From: Ruminococcus sp. UBA7158
GTDB lineage: Bacteria > Bacillota > Clostridia > Oscillospirales > Ruminococcaceae
Assembly: GCA_002491605.1 (NCBI GenBank)
Contig: DKWG01000066.1
Location: forward strand, 1-64,000
Reading direction: 5' to 3'
Length of the DNA stretch: 64,000 nucleotides
In this document: piece after piece, positions 32,610-42,318 of the stretch
Position numbering within the stretch: position 1 is the first letter of the stretch
How the letters are laid out: every line of letters starts with the position of its first letter
Program-made: the position numbers and the translations under genes
Notes under the pieces: generated by a model
Database searches by the model: none
Seen by the model: only the letters and a program-made list of their open reading frames with translations
What the model was told of the DNA's origin: nothing

Positions 32610-32643
32610 AAAGCAAAAACGGCTTCCGAATACCGAAAGCCGT
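32610..32643 (-). terminator. Terminator of the M18 aminopeptidase gene
   Basis: ACGGCTT (32619-32625) / AAGCCGT (32637-32643) with an inner CGG/CCG pair, then T-rich TTTTTGCTTTT on the minus strand. Confidence 0.7.
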
Positions 32644-32667
32644 CCGCAATGTATAGATTTATAAATA

Positions 32668-34074
32668 TCAGTTCTTCAAATAAACGCTGAAGCCCTTATA
32701 AGCCATATAAACATCGAGCTTCGCTGTTACTTCAAACGGAGCGTGCATACAAAGAACCGGGACTCCGACGTCGACAACGTCTATTCCCAAGTTTGCAACA
32801 TACGCCGCAACCGTTCCGCCGCCGCCCAGGTCAACTCTTCCCAGCTCGCTTGTCTGCCAGATAACGCCGTTTGAATCGAAAATACTTCTGACATATGCAA
32901 CAAACTCAGCATTTGCGTCTGAGCAGCCGCCCTTTCCTCTTGAGCCTGTATACTTGCACATGGCTACGCCGTAGTTGCAGTAGGATGAATTCATAGACTC
33001 GCAAACCTCAGGGAATGTCGGGTCAAAGGCAACCGAAACGTCTGCTGAAAGGCAGGTGGAATGAGATAAAACAGTCGGGCAGTTTGTTCCTGCTCCTTCT
33101 GCTATTGAATAAATGAAGTGCTTTAAGTACTCGCTTGAAAGACCGGTGTTGCCGACGCTTCCTATCTCCTCTTTATCAGTAAGAACGGTTACACAGGTTG
33201 AAACGGGGTTTTCACACTCAAGGGCTGCCATAAGAGCAGTATATGCACACACTCTGTCGTCCTGACCGTATGCGCCTACTAAGCCCCTGTCAAGTCCGAC
33301 GTCCTTAGCTTTAAATGCCGGAACTACCTCAAGCTCAGCCGACATGAAGTCGTCCTCAACAATTCCGTACTTATCGAACAAAATTGATAAAATCGAAAGC
33401 TTAACCTTTTCGGACACCTCGTCGTCATTAAACGGTCTTGAGCCGATTAAAACGTTAAGCTCCTCGCCCTTTATAACATCCGGGAGTGCACGCTTTGACT
33501 GCTCCTGAGCCAAGTGCGGCAGCAAATCTGTCACAACAAAAACAGGGTCGCTGTCGTCCTCGCCGATGCAGACGTCAACCTTTTCGCCGTTTGCCTTGAT
33601 AATTACACCGTGGAGTGCCAGAGGGATGGTTGCCCACTGATATTTTTTGATTCCGCCGTAATAGTGAGTCTTTAAAAGAGCCAAATCACTTGACTCATAA
33701 AGAGGATGCTGCTTTAGGTCAAGTCTGGGTGAGTCAATGTGCGCAGCATTTATCTTAACGCCGTTTTCCATCGGCTCTGTGCCGAAAACGCAGAGAATTA
33801 AGCTCTTGCCGCGATTATTGTAATAAACCCTATCGCCGCTCTGATACTTTTTCTTGGGGTCATACTCCGAATAGCCGCAGTCCTTTGCCATATTGACAGC
33901 TGTTGAAACTGCTTCTCTTTCAGTTTTGGCATTGTCCAAAAACCTCTTATAGCCCTCGCAGAAGCTGTCGATCTTTTCTACCTCTGAATGGTCAAGCTTT
34001 AAAATACCGTTCTTTCTCTGAGAGAAAAGCTTTTCCTGAAGTACCTTTCCTGCTGATTTTTCTTTGTTCGCCAT
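32668..34074 (-). CDS. M18-family aminopeptidase
   Basis: About 468 residues, a cytoplasmic di-zinc aminopeptidase that trims acidic or neutral N-terminal residues. Metal-site blocks: NAAHIDSPRLDLK (His, Asp), GAYGQDDRVCAY, LTDKEEIGSVGNTG (Glu pair) and the C-terminal CMHAPFEV (His). Length fits the clostridial M18 group. The ATG at 34074 is 13 bases after AAAGGA; the upstream ATG at 34092 is embedded before it. The gene overlaps the lytic transglycosylase stop region. Confidence 0.92.
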   Translation of the reverse strand: MANKEKSAGKVLQEKLFSQRKNGILKLDHSEVEKIDSFCEGYKRFLDNAKTEREAVSTAVNMAKDCGYSEYDPKKKYQSGDRVYYNNRGKSLILCVFGTEPMENGVKINAAHIDSPRLDLKQHPLYESSDLALLKTHYYGGIKKYQWATIPLALHGVIIKANGEKVDVCIGEDDSDPVFVVTDLLPHLAQEQSKRALPDVIKGEELNVLIGSRPFNDDEVSEKVKLSILSILFDKYGIVEDDFMSAELEVVPAFKAKDVGLDRGLVGAYGQDDRVCAYTALMAALECENPVSTCVTVLTDKEEIGSVGNTGLSSEYLKHFIYSIAEGAGTNCPTVLSHSTCLSADVSVAFDPTFPEVCESMNSSYCNYGVAMCKYTGSRGKGGCSDANAEFVAYVRSIFDSNGVIWQTSELGRVDLGGGGTVAAYVANLGIDVVDVGVPVLCMHAPFEVTAKLDVYMAYKGFSVYLKN

Positions 34075-34088
34075 AATAACCAATCCTT

Positions 34089-34634
34089 TCATTTTAGTTC
34101 TGAATATACTTTATATGCCTTCATTATTTTTTTGACATAAAATCTTGTGTTAGAGCCCTTAAAGTCTGCAATCTCAAAGGAAGATTTATCTACTTCCCCA
34201 CTGCTCAGCCACCCGTCGACCTCGCCCATTCCCGAGTGATAAGCTGCGGCGGCAAGCTCATAGCTTTCATATTTATTATATAAATACGACAGCATATAGC
34301 AGCCGAATTTAATGCTGTACTCAGGAGTAAACATATCGTCATACTCAAGATCGGTCTCATGGAGCTTTGTGCTCACCCAGTCAAAGGAATCCTCAATAAT
34401 CTGCATGAGTCCTATTGCTCCGGCGTCGGAAACGGCGTTTGGATTGAAGTTCGACTCAGTTCTTATCACCGCATATACAAAAGCCTCGTCAATACCGAAC
34501 TCCTCGCTGTATTTTGCAACCTCATCGGAATACATGACTTTATAGGTGTTGTGGGGAACATATTCAAACAAATACAAATACGCCCCGACTGCAAGCACAC
34601 AAATAAGCAAGAAGGCAAGCAGCTTTTTAAACAT
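34089..34634 (-). CDS. Membrane-anchored lytic transglycosylase (Slt domain)
   Basis: A 181-residue protein. One N-terminal membrane helix (LLAFLLICVLAVGAYLYLF) anchors it; the outside domain is an Slt/goose-lysozyme fold with catalytic Glu in AVIRTESNFNPNAVSDAGAIGLMQI and a later YHSGMGEVDGWL. It cleaves peptidoglycan glycan strands. It overlaps the M18 gene's longer reading by 4 bases and follows coaE by 5 bases, as in many Clostridia. Confidence 0.9.
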   Translation of the reverse strand: MFKKLLAFLLICVLAVGAYLYLFEYVPHNTYKVMYSDEVAKYSEEFGIDEAFVYAVIRTESNFNPNAVSDAGAIGLMQIIEDSFDWVSTKLHETDLEYDDMFTPEYSIKFGCYMLSYLYNKYESYELAAAAYHSGMGEVDGWLSSGEVDKSSFEIADFKGSNTRFYVKKIMKAYKVYSELK

Positions 34635-34639
34635 TTATA

Positions 34640-35257
34640 TTAACTTATCCTTTCTGCTTCAGCGATCTTTCCTGCAATATCGCACGCTTTAATTTGCAGC
34701 TCACGCAAATCCGAATCGTTTACAATTACATAATCGGATTTTTCTCTGAAGAAAGCTTCGGAATTCTGTGAACTGAGCCGTGACCTTACAAGCTCGACCG
34801 GTATACCGTCTCTTTCGAGAATCCTTTTTATTTTAACGTCCATCGGTGCGATGACACTTACAATTTTTTGACAAATGCTGTCGAGACCGCTTTCAAAAAG
34901 TGTCGGTGCGTCTAATACGACCACTTTTTTGCCCGAAAGCTTATACATCCTGATGCCGGCAAAGATCTCGTGCGTTATGTACGGAAAAATCAAATCAGTA
35001 TAGCTTTTAAGCGCCTGCTTATTGTTGAAAACTATACCTGCAAGCTTTTGCCTGTCAAGCCCTTGCTCAGTTACACAGTCGGGAAAGCTTTTTTTCACCT
35101 CATTCAAAAAGCTTTCCTTTTTTGCTACGCTTCTTGAAACGCTGTCTGCATCGATAACGCTTAAGCCGTAATCCTTAAAGATTTTGCTGACAGTTGACTT
35201 TCCCGCGCCGCTCTGACCTGTAAGTCCGACAATTGTTATACCGTCAAAAAGTCCCAT
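34640..35257 (-). CDS. coaE: Dephospho-CoA kinase
   Basis: About 205 residues. It performs the last step of coenzyme A synthesis. P-loop GLTGQSGAGKST is near the N terminus, DADSVSR and the RILERDGIP lid follow, with VIVNDSDLRELQ near the end. The ATG at 35257 has AAAGGA eleven bases before it; an ATG at 35269 would overlap the sua5 stop as ATGA but has no spacing to that site. Part of the prfA-sua5-coaE run. Confidence 0.93.
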   Translation of the reverse strand: MGLFDGITIVGLTGQSGAGKSTVSKIFKDYGLSVIDADSVSRSVAKKESFLNEVKKSFPDCVTEQGLDRQKLAGIVFNNKQALKSYTDLIFPYITHEIFAGIRMYKLSGKKVVVLDAPTLFESGLDSICQKIVSVIAPMDVKIKRILERDGIPVELVRSRLSSQNSEAFFREKSDYVIVNDSDLRELQIKACDIAGKIAEAERIS

Positions 35258-35265
35258 AGCGTCAC

Positions 35266-36291
35266 TCATCCTTTGCCGCCGTCAAGCCTGACAACACTAA
35301 AGCCTGCCGAGCGAAGTATTCTGTTGTAAACAGCCAAGCCGACTCCTGATTTCTGCGGACATCTTGCATACACTCTCTTTGCGCCCATTTCATCGAACTG
35401 CCTGAGCCGTTCAAACAAAAAGTGAGCCTGTTCCTCAGAGCTTATGCCGTATACCAAGTGCGGCACGCCGTCTATGGCTTCGCTCTCATCAAAGAGCAGA
35501 GAAAAAACTCCGCTTTCATAATGCGAGCTGACATAGCTTTTATATTCATCCAATCCGGAATCAATCAAAATAACCTCTGCCTTGGGCGAATAGTGCTTAT
35601 ATTTCATACCGGGCGAACGCACTATATCGCTCGGCGACACCTTTTTTTCAATTCCGTCGTCCAAGTACACCTTATCCGTGAGGCTTAAAAGCTCTTCATA
35701 GGAAACCTTGCCCGGGCGAAGTATTCTTATTGCCTCGCCCTCAAAGGATATAACCGTTGATTCCACGCCGACGTCGGACTCTCCGCCGTCGACAATGGCG
35801 GAAATTCTTTCGTTCATATCTTCATATACTCGCTTAGCCGTTGTCGGGCTGGGACTGCCCGAGAGATTTGCCGAGGGGGCAGCCAGCGGAAATCCGCATT
35901 TGCTTATAATTCTTCTTGCCGTTTCATTTGACGGAAATCTTATTCCGACAGTATCAAGCCCACCGCTGGTAACTAAAGGTATTGTGTCCTTCTTGGGCAA
36001 AATCATAGTCAGCGGTCCGGGCCAAAAGCGCTCTGCGCATTTTTTGGCTGTTTGCGGCATTGATACGGCTATGTCAGATATCATAGAAAGCTCAGAGATG
36101 TGGACAATCAACGGATTGTCGCACGGGCGGTTTTTGGCGGCAAAAATCTTTTTGACCGCCTCGCTGTCAAAAGCGTTGGCAGCAAGACCGTAGACAGTCT
36201 CTGTCGGTATTGCAACAACCTCACCCGATTTTAATAACGAAGCAGCTATATCAAGCTCGCTCTCAGACGTGCCGAGAAGCAGTGTATCCAT
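35266..36291 (-). CDS. Threonylcarbamoyl-AMP synthase (Sua5 type)
   Basis: About 341 residues from the ATG at 36291 (AAAGG upstream). An N-terminal YrdC domain (VVAIPTETVYGLAANAFD, then NRPCDNPLIVHI, GPLTMILPKK, FPLAAPSANLSGSPSPT) makes L-threonylcarbamoyl-AMP for t6A modification of tRNA. A C-terminal Sua5 domain starts near SPGMKYKHYSPKAEVIL. Its start overlaps no gene; prfA lies 50 bases upstream, the common prfA-(prmC)-sua5 neighbourhood, here without prmC. Confidence 0.93.
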   Translation of the reverse strand: MDTLLLGTSESELDIAASLLKSGEVVAIPTETVYGLAANAFDSEAVKKIFAAKNRPCDNPLIVHISELSMISDIAVSMPQTAKKCAERFWPGPLTMILPKKDTIPLVTSGGLDTVGIRFPSNETARRIISKCGFPLAAPSANLSGSPSPTTAKRVYEDMNERISAIVDGGESDVGVESTVISFEGEAIRILRPGKVSYEELLSLTDKVYLDDGIEKKVSPSDIVRSPGMKYKHYSPKAEVILIDSGLDEYKSYVSSHYESGVFSLLFDESEAIDGVPHLVYGISSEEQAHFLFERLRQFDEMGAKRVYARCPQKSGVGLAVYNRILRSAGFSVVRLDGGKG

Positions 36292-36340
36292 TGTTATCAC
36301 TATGCCTTTCTCACAAAACTTGTTGTCTGAAAACTTTTTA

Positions 36341-37417
36341 TCAGACTGTTCCCTCCTGCTTGGCAAGCTTTGCCGCCTGGTCGGCAGTGGCAAGGGCGTC
36401 TATAACCTCGTCGAGCGAACCGTTTAGTATGCTGTCGAGCTTGTAAAGAGTCAAGCCTATTCTGTGGTCGCTAACTCTGCCCTCGGGGAAATTATAGGTT
36501 CTTATCCTCTCCGAACGGTCGCCTGTTCCTATCTGCGAACGGCGTTCGCCTGCTATGGCCTTATCCTGCTCCGCCTGTTTAAGCTCCAGAAGCCTCGAGC
36601 ACAAAACCTTCATCGCTCTGTCCTTATTCTTCTGCTGACTTCTTTCGTCCTGACACTCTACTACCATACCTGTCGGGAGATGAGTGATTCTGACTGCGGA
36701 CTCGGTTTTATTGATATGCTGTCCGCCTGCTCCGGATGCTCTGAAAACATCGATTTTAAGCTCCTTTTCATCGATGTTAAGCTCAACGCTTTCAGCCTCC
36801 GGCAAAACGGCAACTGTAGCCGTTGAAGTTTGTATCCTGCCCTGAGACTCGGTTTCGGGAACTCTTTGAACACGATGAACGCCGCTTTCATACTTAAATC
36901 TTGAATATGCGCCCTCCCCCTCAACCGAGAAGGACACTTCCTTTACTCCGCCGAGCTCGGTTCTGTTGGCGTTCAAAATTTCAATCTTCCAGCGTTTCGA
37001 CTCGGAATACATTGTGTACATTCTGAACAGCGAATTTGCAAACAGCGCAGCTTCCTCGCCGCCGGCACCCGCTCTTATCTCTATAATGACGTTTCTTGAA
37101 TCATTGGGATCCTTAGGCAAGAGCATTATTTTGAGCTGCTCTGTGCAGTCTGCAATAATCTTTTTTGAATCGAGATATTCCTCCTGAGCCATTTCCTTGA
37201 GGTCGGGGTCGGTCTCGCCTCTCATAAGTTCCTCGGCGTCTGCCATTGACTTCTGAGCAGATAAGTACTTTTTATACATCTCAATCAGCGGTGACAGCTG
37301 ATTGTATTCCTTCATCAGCTCACGGTAGAGCGTATTGTTATTAACGGTATCGGGCTGCATCAAGCGCTCGCTTATTTCATTATATCTATCTAAAAGCGCA
37401 GCCAATTTTTCAAACAT
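36341..37417 (-). CDS. prfA: Peptide chain release factor 1
   Basis: A 358-residue release factor recognising UAA and UAG. The GGQ motif that triggers peptidyl-tRNA hydrolysis is in [21 protein letters not shown]; the codon-reading loop is in the central domain near [14 protein letters not shown], whose PET tripeptide corresponds to the PxT motif of RF1. GAAAGG precedes the ATG. It follows the DUF951 gene by about 57 bases under one promoter. Confidence 0.96.
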   Translation of the reverse strand: MFEKLAALLDRYNEISERLMQPDTVNNNTLYRELMKEYNQLSPLIEMYKKYLSAQKSMADAEELMRGETDPDLKEMAQEEYLDSKKIIADCTEQLKIMLLPKDPNDSRNVIIEIRAGAGGEEAALFANSLFRMYTMYSESKRWKIEILNANRTELGGVKEVSFSVEGEGAYSRFKYESGVHRVQRVPETESQGRIQTSTATVAVLPEAESVELNIDEKELKIDVFRASGAGGQHINKTESAVRITHLPTGMVVECQDERSQQKNKDRAMKVLCSRLLELKQAEQDKAIAGERRSQIGTGDRSERIRTYNFPEGRVSDHRIGLTLYKLDSILNGSLDEVIDALATADQAAKLAKQEGTV

Positions 37418-37474
37418 ATATTATCAAACCTTTCATTTTAAGCTTATTGTTCTGCCGAAATACGTCGGATAACG

Positions 37475-37672
37475 CTACTCCGGAGGAACCCTCTCGGCTG
37501 TGTCTATGCTTTTGACGTTTTTTTCAGCCTTTGAGCGTGCAATCATAAACTCATGACCGCAGCCCTCGCATCTGAGCTTAAAATCCATTCCTGAGCGCAA
37601 AACACGCATTTTATTAGAACCGCACGGGTGGTTCTTCTTCATTGTAAGCACATCGCCTTTGCAAATGTCCAT
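37475..37672 (-). CDS. DUF951-family small zinc-binding protein
   Basis: A 65-residue protein with the family pattern GDVLTMKKNHPCGSNKMRVLRSGMDFKLRCEGCGHEFMIARSK: three cysteines (HPCG, RCEGCG) that probably bind a metal. The family is widespread in Firmicutes and often sits near ychF, parB or prfA; its function is unknown. AAGGGAG precedes the ATG. First gene behind the promoter at 37845-37873. Confidence 0.85.
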   Translation of the reverse strand: MDICKGDVLTMKKNHPCGSNKMRVLRSGMDFKLRCEGCGHEFMIARSKAEKNVKSIDTAERVPPE

Positions 37673-37844
37673 TTATTTCTGCGCTCCCTTCTTTTTATTA
37701 ACACACCGAACGGTGCAATGAGTCTCGATGATTATGAAAGCTTCTTTCAATTATTAAAAGCCGCTTATGTATGCAAATAGAAATTCGATATCATTTTGCC
37801 GAGTTTTCGGTTACACTTTTCATCCTTGAAAAAACAGCGCATTT

Positions 37845-37873
37845 ATTATAGCACACCGAATCACATTTATCAA
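37845..37873 (-). promoter_or_regulatory. Promoter of the DUF951-prfA-sua5-coaE operon
   Basis: TTGATA (37868-37873), 17-base spacer, TATAAT (37845-37850) on the minus strand. The 344-base gap 37673-38016 between divergent genes holds nothing else recognised. Confidence 0.65.
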
Positions 37874-38016
37874 CAGCATAAATAAGCTTTTGGTCTATTC
37901 AAAAGCAATTTAATAAATTCGCAATACTAATAAGAAAAAATAATCAATCATACAACCCAAACTTTTTACATATTATTAATCAGCGACATATCGAATACCG
38001 AAAGGAAGGGTTATAA

Positions 38017-38931
38017 ATGATAAAATATCTGCCTGAAGGCTCACTTATAAATACGCAGGAAAACGATAGGTATTTATCAGACGCAAACGGAATGCGCACT
38101 GCTTTTGAGAACGGAATAATACTTGAAGCAAAGGTTGATATGTGCACATCGACGCATGATCTGATAATTAATCTGCCGACAATTAAAGGAATTATGCCGA
38201 GGGATGAGTGCGCCGTCGGAATAAAGGAGGGCACAACTAAGGATATTGCGATTATTTCAAGGGTCGGCAAGGCTGTATGCTTTGTTATATCGAGATATGA
38301 AAACATCGACGGCGTTGAAACAGCCATTCTGTCAAGGCGAGCGGCGCAGACTAAATGTATTGACGAATATTTGACAAAGCTGAGCTGCGGCGAGGTTATA
38401 GACGCCACCGTCACTCATATAGAGCAGTTTGGTTGCTTTGTAGACATCGGATGCGGCATTCCCTCTATGATACCTATCGACGAAATATCTGTCTCGAGAA
38501 TTTCCTCGCCATCAGACAGGTTCGCTGTGGGTCAGCCGATAAAAGCGGCTTTTAAGGGCTACGACGGCGAAAAGTTTTACATAACTCACAAGGAGCTTTT
38601 AGGAACATGGATGGAAAACGCAGAACGCTTTTCTCAGGGCGAGACCGTACGAGGTATTATAAGGAGCGTTGAGAGCTACGGCGTTTTTGTCGAGCTGACT
38701 CCGAATCTTGCAGGACTCGCAGAACCCAAAGAAGGCGTTCGTCCGTCCCAGACGGCAAGCGTTTATATTAAATCCATAAATCCCGAGAAAATGAAAATCA
38801 AGCTGATAATTGTCGATTGCTACGACGCACCTATACGGCTTGAAAACAGCTATTACATAACCGAGGGCAAAATCGACAGATGGAGATACTCGCCGGACAA
38901 CTGCACGAAAATAATCGAAACTGTATTCTGA
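38017..38931 (+). CDS. S1 RNA-binding domain protein
   Basis: A 304-residue cytoplasmic protein. At least two S1 beta-barrels are clear: GEVIDATVTHIEQFGCFVDIGCGIPSMIPIDEIS (about residues 128-165) and GETVRGIIRSVESYGVFVELTPNLAGLAEP (about 208-240). The N-terminal part may be a degraded third. The order resembles the short S1 proteins of Clostridia related to ribosomal protein S1 or YugI; RNA binding is expected. The ATG has GGAAGGG upstream. Singleton gene on the plus strand. Confidence 0.85.
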   Translation: MIKYLPEGSLINTQENDRYLSDANGMRTAFENGIILEAKVDMCTSTHDLIINLPTIKGIMPRDECAVGIKEGTTKDIAIISRVGKAVCFVISRYENIDGVETAILSRRAAQTKCIDEYLTKLSCGEVIDATVTHIEQFGCFVDIGCGIPSMIPIDEISVSRISSPSDRFAVGQPIKAAFKGYDGEKFYITHKELLGTWMENAERFSQGETVRGIIRSVESYGVFVELTPNLAGLAEPKEGVRPSQTASVYIKSINPEKMKIKLIIVDCYDAPIRLENSYYITEGKIDRWRYSPDNCTKIIETVF

Positions 38932-38972
38932 CAAGTCATGCGGAATAGTTTAAAATATCACGCAGGCGCATA

Positions 38973-40241
38973 TCACTTTTCGCCCTTGATAAGCCGCCAA
39001 TACTCCTTTGCCGCCTGTTCGGCTTTGTTTTCACCGTATTTATAGTATTTTTTGTTCTTAAGGTTTTGCGGCAAATAATCCTGCTCTACCCAAGAATTCG
39101 GGAAAGCATGGGGATATTTATACCCTATCGCCTTGCCCATTTTATTCGCTCCGCCGTAGTGTCCGTCCTGTAAGTGCGCCGGAATATCTCCGCAGTCGCC
39201 CTTTTTGATATCTTCAAGTGCTGCATCTATTGCACATATACCGCTGTTGGACTTAGGCGCAGTGGCAAGCAGTATAACGGCGTCCGCAAGGGGGATTCTG
39301 GCTTCTGGAAGACCTAACTGCATTGCGCTGTCGACACAGGCTTTAACTATTGTTATCGCCTGAGGGTAAGCAAGACCTATATCCTCAGACGCTATGACAA
39401 GCAATCGCCTTGAAAGCGATATTATGTCCCCTGCCTCCATTAGCCTTGCGGCGTAGTGCAGAGCGGCGTTTTCGTCTGAGCCTCTTATAGACTTTTGAAG
39501 TGCGGAAAGAATGTTATAATGCTCGTCTCCCGAGCGGTCATAGCGCATATTGCTTCGCTGAGTCAACAGCTTAACGTTATCAAGGCTGACGACAAGCGTT
39601 CCGTCCGAGCTTTCAGCCGACAAAATGCAAAGCTCAACCGTATTAATCGACTTTCTGACATCTCCTCCGCAGCCGTGTGCTATATGGTCAATAACTCCGC
39701 TTTCAAGCCTTAGCTTATAGCCCAAGTCATCGGCGCAGATCTGAAAAGCACGCTTTATGGCAGGGTAAATCTCATCGGGAGAAACGGGAAGAAACTCGAA
39801 AACCGTTGAGCGGCTGATTATTGCGTTGTAAACATAGAAATACGGGTTTTCGGTTGTTGAAGAAATGAGCGTTATTTTGCCGTTTTCAATATACTCTAAA
39901 AGTGATTGCTGCTGCTTTTTGTTCAGATACTGTATCTCGTCAAGATACAGTAAAATGCCGTTGTAGCCCAAAAGCGTATCGGTTTCGGCTATGATATCCT
40001 TTATGTCCTGAACAGATGCCGAGGTGCCGTTGAGCTTATACATTCGCATATTCGTGTTTTCGGCTATTATTCTTGCTACTGTTGTCTTTCCTATTCCCGA
40101 CGAGCCGTAGAAAATCATATTGGGAATCTTACCGCTCTCAATAATTCTGCGCAGCGGCTTGTTCTTGCCCAAAAGGTGAGACTGCCCTACAACGTCATCC
40201 AAGGTCTTTGGTCTTATCTTGTCAGCCAACGGTGTCGCCAA
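38973..40241 (-). CDS. rarA: RarA/MgsA-family AAA ATPase (replication-associated recombination protein A)
   Basis: A 422-residue clamp-loader-like ATPase that acts at stalled forks. N terminus PLADKIRPKTLDDVVGQSHLLG, Walker A GSSGIGKT (residues 46-53), Walker B ILLYLDEIQ, and the C-terminal block LPEARIPLADAVILLATAPKSNS with YKYPHAFPNSWVEQDYLP, diagnostic of RarA. TTG start at 40241 with GAGGAAG upstream. Confidence 0.93.
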   Translation of the reverse strand: MATPLADKIRPKTLDDVVGQSHLLGKNKPLRRIIESGKIPNMIFYGSSGIGKTTVARIIAENTNMRMYKLNGTSASVQDIKDIIAETDTLLGYNGILLYLDEIQYLNKKQQQSLLEYIENGKITLISSTTENPYFYVYNAIISRSTVFEFLPVSPDEIYPAIKRAFQICADDLGYKLRLESGVIDHIAHGCGGDVRKSINTVELCILSAESSDGTLVVSLDNVKLLTQRSNMRYDRSGDEHYNILSALQKSIRGSDENAALHYAARLMEAGDIISLSRRLLVIASEDIGLAYPQAITIVKACVDSAMQLGLPEARIPLADAVILLATAPKSNSGICAIDAALEDIKKGDCGDIPAHLQDGHYGGANKMGKAIGYKYPHAFPNSWVEQDYLPQNLKNKKYYKYGENKAEQAAKEYWRLIKGEK

Positions 40242-40335
40242 TTCATCACTTCCTCAGAGTTAATACTATATATTATATAAAAAATTCACCGACTGTTATA
40301 CATTATAATTATACAACGTCTACCGGAATAAATCA

Positions 40336-40380
40336 AGCTCCGCAGATCAAGCCGTATTGGCTTTTTCTGCGGAGCTTTTT
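40336..40380. terminator. Nested-stem hairpin between rarA and the sigma factor gene
   Basis: AGCTCCGCAGA (40336-40346) / TCTGCGGAGCT (40366-40376) enclosing AAGCC/GGCTT; T5 lies on the plus-strand side. It is downstream of the sigma gene, which reads on the minus strand where the tail is weaker, so orientation is unclear. Confidence 0.5.
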
Positions 40381-40467
40381 AATCTTTACTCTCAACTATT
40401 ATAATTATCTATGAGTGTCGTTTTGTGACAGGAGAAGCGGCCCGAAAATGATGATTCGAGTCTTCGT

Positions 40468-42045
40468 TCAGTTGATTACTCCCCACATACAAAGCGGAGT
40501 TTTTTCCTTCGGCAAATATAGCCTGCCGCTGTCTATAAGTTCTTCAAATACATATGCCGCTGTATTCAAGCGATACGATATTTTTGCTATGGGCAAGCAC
40601 TTGTCCTTCAGGGTGCCGGGTGCACCATCTTCAAGTATTTCAGCCGCCTTGTCCGAAAAGCTTATCATACATTTTGCAGATTCCTCAATCATCGGTTCAA
40701 GTATATCAAGAAGCCTTGTAAACACCTCGTTTGTGAACACCGGGAAATTTGCTCTCAGCTTGCCGCTGTCGCTGAGAATAAATCCTTGCTCGATGAGCCA
40801 AGGCAGAGTTTCGTTTTTCCTGTCTGCCTGCCTTTCAAGCACAGCATCGCAAACAGCTTCCGCCCTTTCTTTAAATCTTGAATGGTCATAAAGTTGACAC
40901 GATATGATAGCCCTATAGTTTTCCGCCGAAAACCATGCAGTACCGGATTTGTTGGGCGTATGTATGGTAACCCCGGCAAAATGATTGTAGGCTTCATTAT
41001 CTGCGTCACCGACTCCCCAGACCCAGCCGTTTCCGCCGAGAGCAAGAGGCTTAGGAGTTCCGTATGCAGATGAGTATTCAGCTCTGTGAAATCCGTTTAC
41101 AAGTGCTGTATTAAGTATTGCGAACAAAAGCCTGTTGTCGTCATAGTCATTGCCCTTGAAGTCAAGCTCTCTGATTTTGGGTAAAAGCTCCTTGGCTGTG
41201 TCGAATATTCTCTGAGCCGACTGCTTACATACCCTTGGCATTTCCTCTTCAATTTTTTCGGCACACTTATCGGTTATTATGACAACATTTGTCTGATATT
41301 TCTTGCCGACGCGCCTTAAGACGCCTGCGGCTTCGAGTATTTTGATTTCATCCTCAAGATAAGGCATTGCAACGCCCAGCTCGACGGACAGCTCCTCTGC
41401 TCTGAGCGGCTCATCATATGCGGCAAGCAATATATTACCCGGAAGCTTGCGGTCGAACAGATGATAATATCTGTTATAATCACCCCAAAAGTCAAGCCTG
41501 AATGCGTCGGGCTTGTAGCTTCTTTTTCCCAACTCTCTTGTCATACCTATTCCTTCTTTCAATTGTTTTCGAATTCTGAACAGATGGTACTTAACCATAT
41601 CAACGCTTATCCCTTGTTCCTCGGAGATTTCAGAGCAGCTTTTATTGTCAACATAATAAGCTAAGCATATGTCCCTATGAGTCTTTGCCAAAAGCGAAAG
41701 CTCTCTGCGCAAAATGTATATACCGTCCTGTGCATCCTCACGGTCTATATACTCATATTCGGGTGAGGCTGTTATTTCAGATGGGACAATTTTAACAGCA
41801 AGCTCTGTTTTTCTCTTTAGTTCCTCACGTCGGATAAACTTTCTGAATGTGTTTTCGGCTATCTTCCATGAAAATCCCCAAAAGGCTTTTTCGTCTCTTA
41901 AATTCTCAATTGAATCAAGAATCTCAACGATAATTTCATGAGCAAGGTCTGTTGCCTTGTCCTTATCATAGAGCTTATCATAAGCGTAGCCGTAAAACAC
42001 CGCAAGATTATCCTGAATTAATTTATTAACGTTGACGTCGACCAT
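40468..42045 (-). CDS. ECF-like sigma factor with long C-terminal extension
   Basis: A 525-residue protein. Residues about 5-80 are sigma region 2 (YDKDKATDLAHEIIVEILDSIENLRDEKAFWGFSWKIAENTFRKFIRR), and about 115-172 region 4 (LLAKTHRDICLAYYVDNKSCSEISEEQGISVDMVKYHLFRIRKQLKE). About 350 extra residues follow: a winged-helix-like part (LRAEELSVELGVAMPYLEDEIKILEAAGVLRRVGKKYQTN, about 210-255) and a domain ending TPLCMWGVIN that I cannot place, with aromatic GGNGWVWGVGDADNEAYNHFAGV. Normal ECF factors are about 170-200 residues and carry a separate anti-sigma; none is next to this gene, so control may be built in. AAAGGCGG precedes the ATG. Confidence 0.75.
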   Translation of the reverse strand: MVDVNVNKLIQDNLAVFYGYAYDKLYDKDKATDLAHEIIVEILDSIENLRDEKAFWGFSWKIAENTFRKFIRREELKRKTELAVKIVPSEITASPEYEYIDREDAQDGIYILRRELSLLAKTHRDICLAYYVDNKSCSEISEEQGISVDMVKYHLFRIRKQLKEGIGMTRELGKRSYKPDAFRLDFWGDYNRYYHLFDRKLPGNILLAAYDEPLRAEELSVELGVAMPYLEDEIKILEAAGVLRRVGKKYQTNVVIITDKCAEKIEEEMPRVCKQSAQRIFDTAKELLPKIRELDFKGNDYDDNRLLFAILNTALVNGFHRAEYSSAYGTPKPLALGGNGWVWGVGDADNEAYNHFAGVTIHTPNKSGTAWFSAENYRAIISCQLYDHSRFKERAEAVCDAVLERQADRKNETLPWLIEQGFILSDSGKLRANFPVFTNEVFTRLLDILEPMIEESAKCMISFSDKAAEILEDGAPGTLKDKCLPIAKISYRLNTAAYVFEELIDSGRLYLPKEKTPLCMWGVIN

Positions 42046-42236
42046 ACTGCCGCCTTTCTCGTTGCGCTAATTGATTCTAATTTGTATATGCCCCGAACAA
42101 GAATCAACGCTTGGGTGTGTTGAAAGCTTTCACATATATAGTATCGAAAAAAGAAATCGGTTAGTGTTTTTTAAAAATGATTTTTTAATCGGACGGTCTG
42201 CCAATGACGCATTTATCCTAAAAATCTATGTCGAGC

Positions 42237-42309
42237 AAAAAACAGCGGCGCTGCGCACACCGATTAATCATGTGAGAACACATCAAAATCAGTATGCAGC
42301 TGCGCCGCC
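42237..42309 (-). terminator. Terminator of clpX
   Basis: Long GC-rich inverted repeat around GCGGCGC (42245-42251) / GCGCCGC (42302-42308) followed by T6 on the minus strand; an inner TGTG/CACA hairpin sits in the loop. Confidence 0.65.
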
Positions 42310-42318
42310 GCACTTTAT

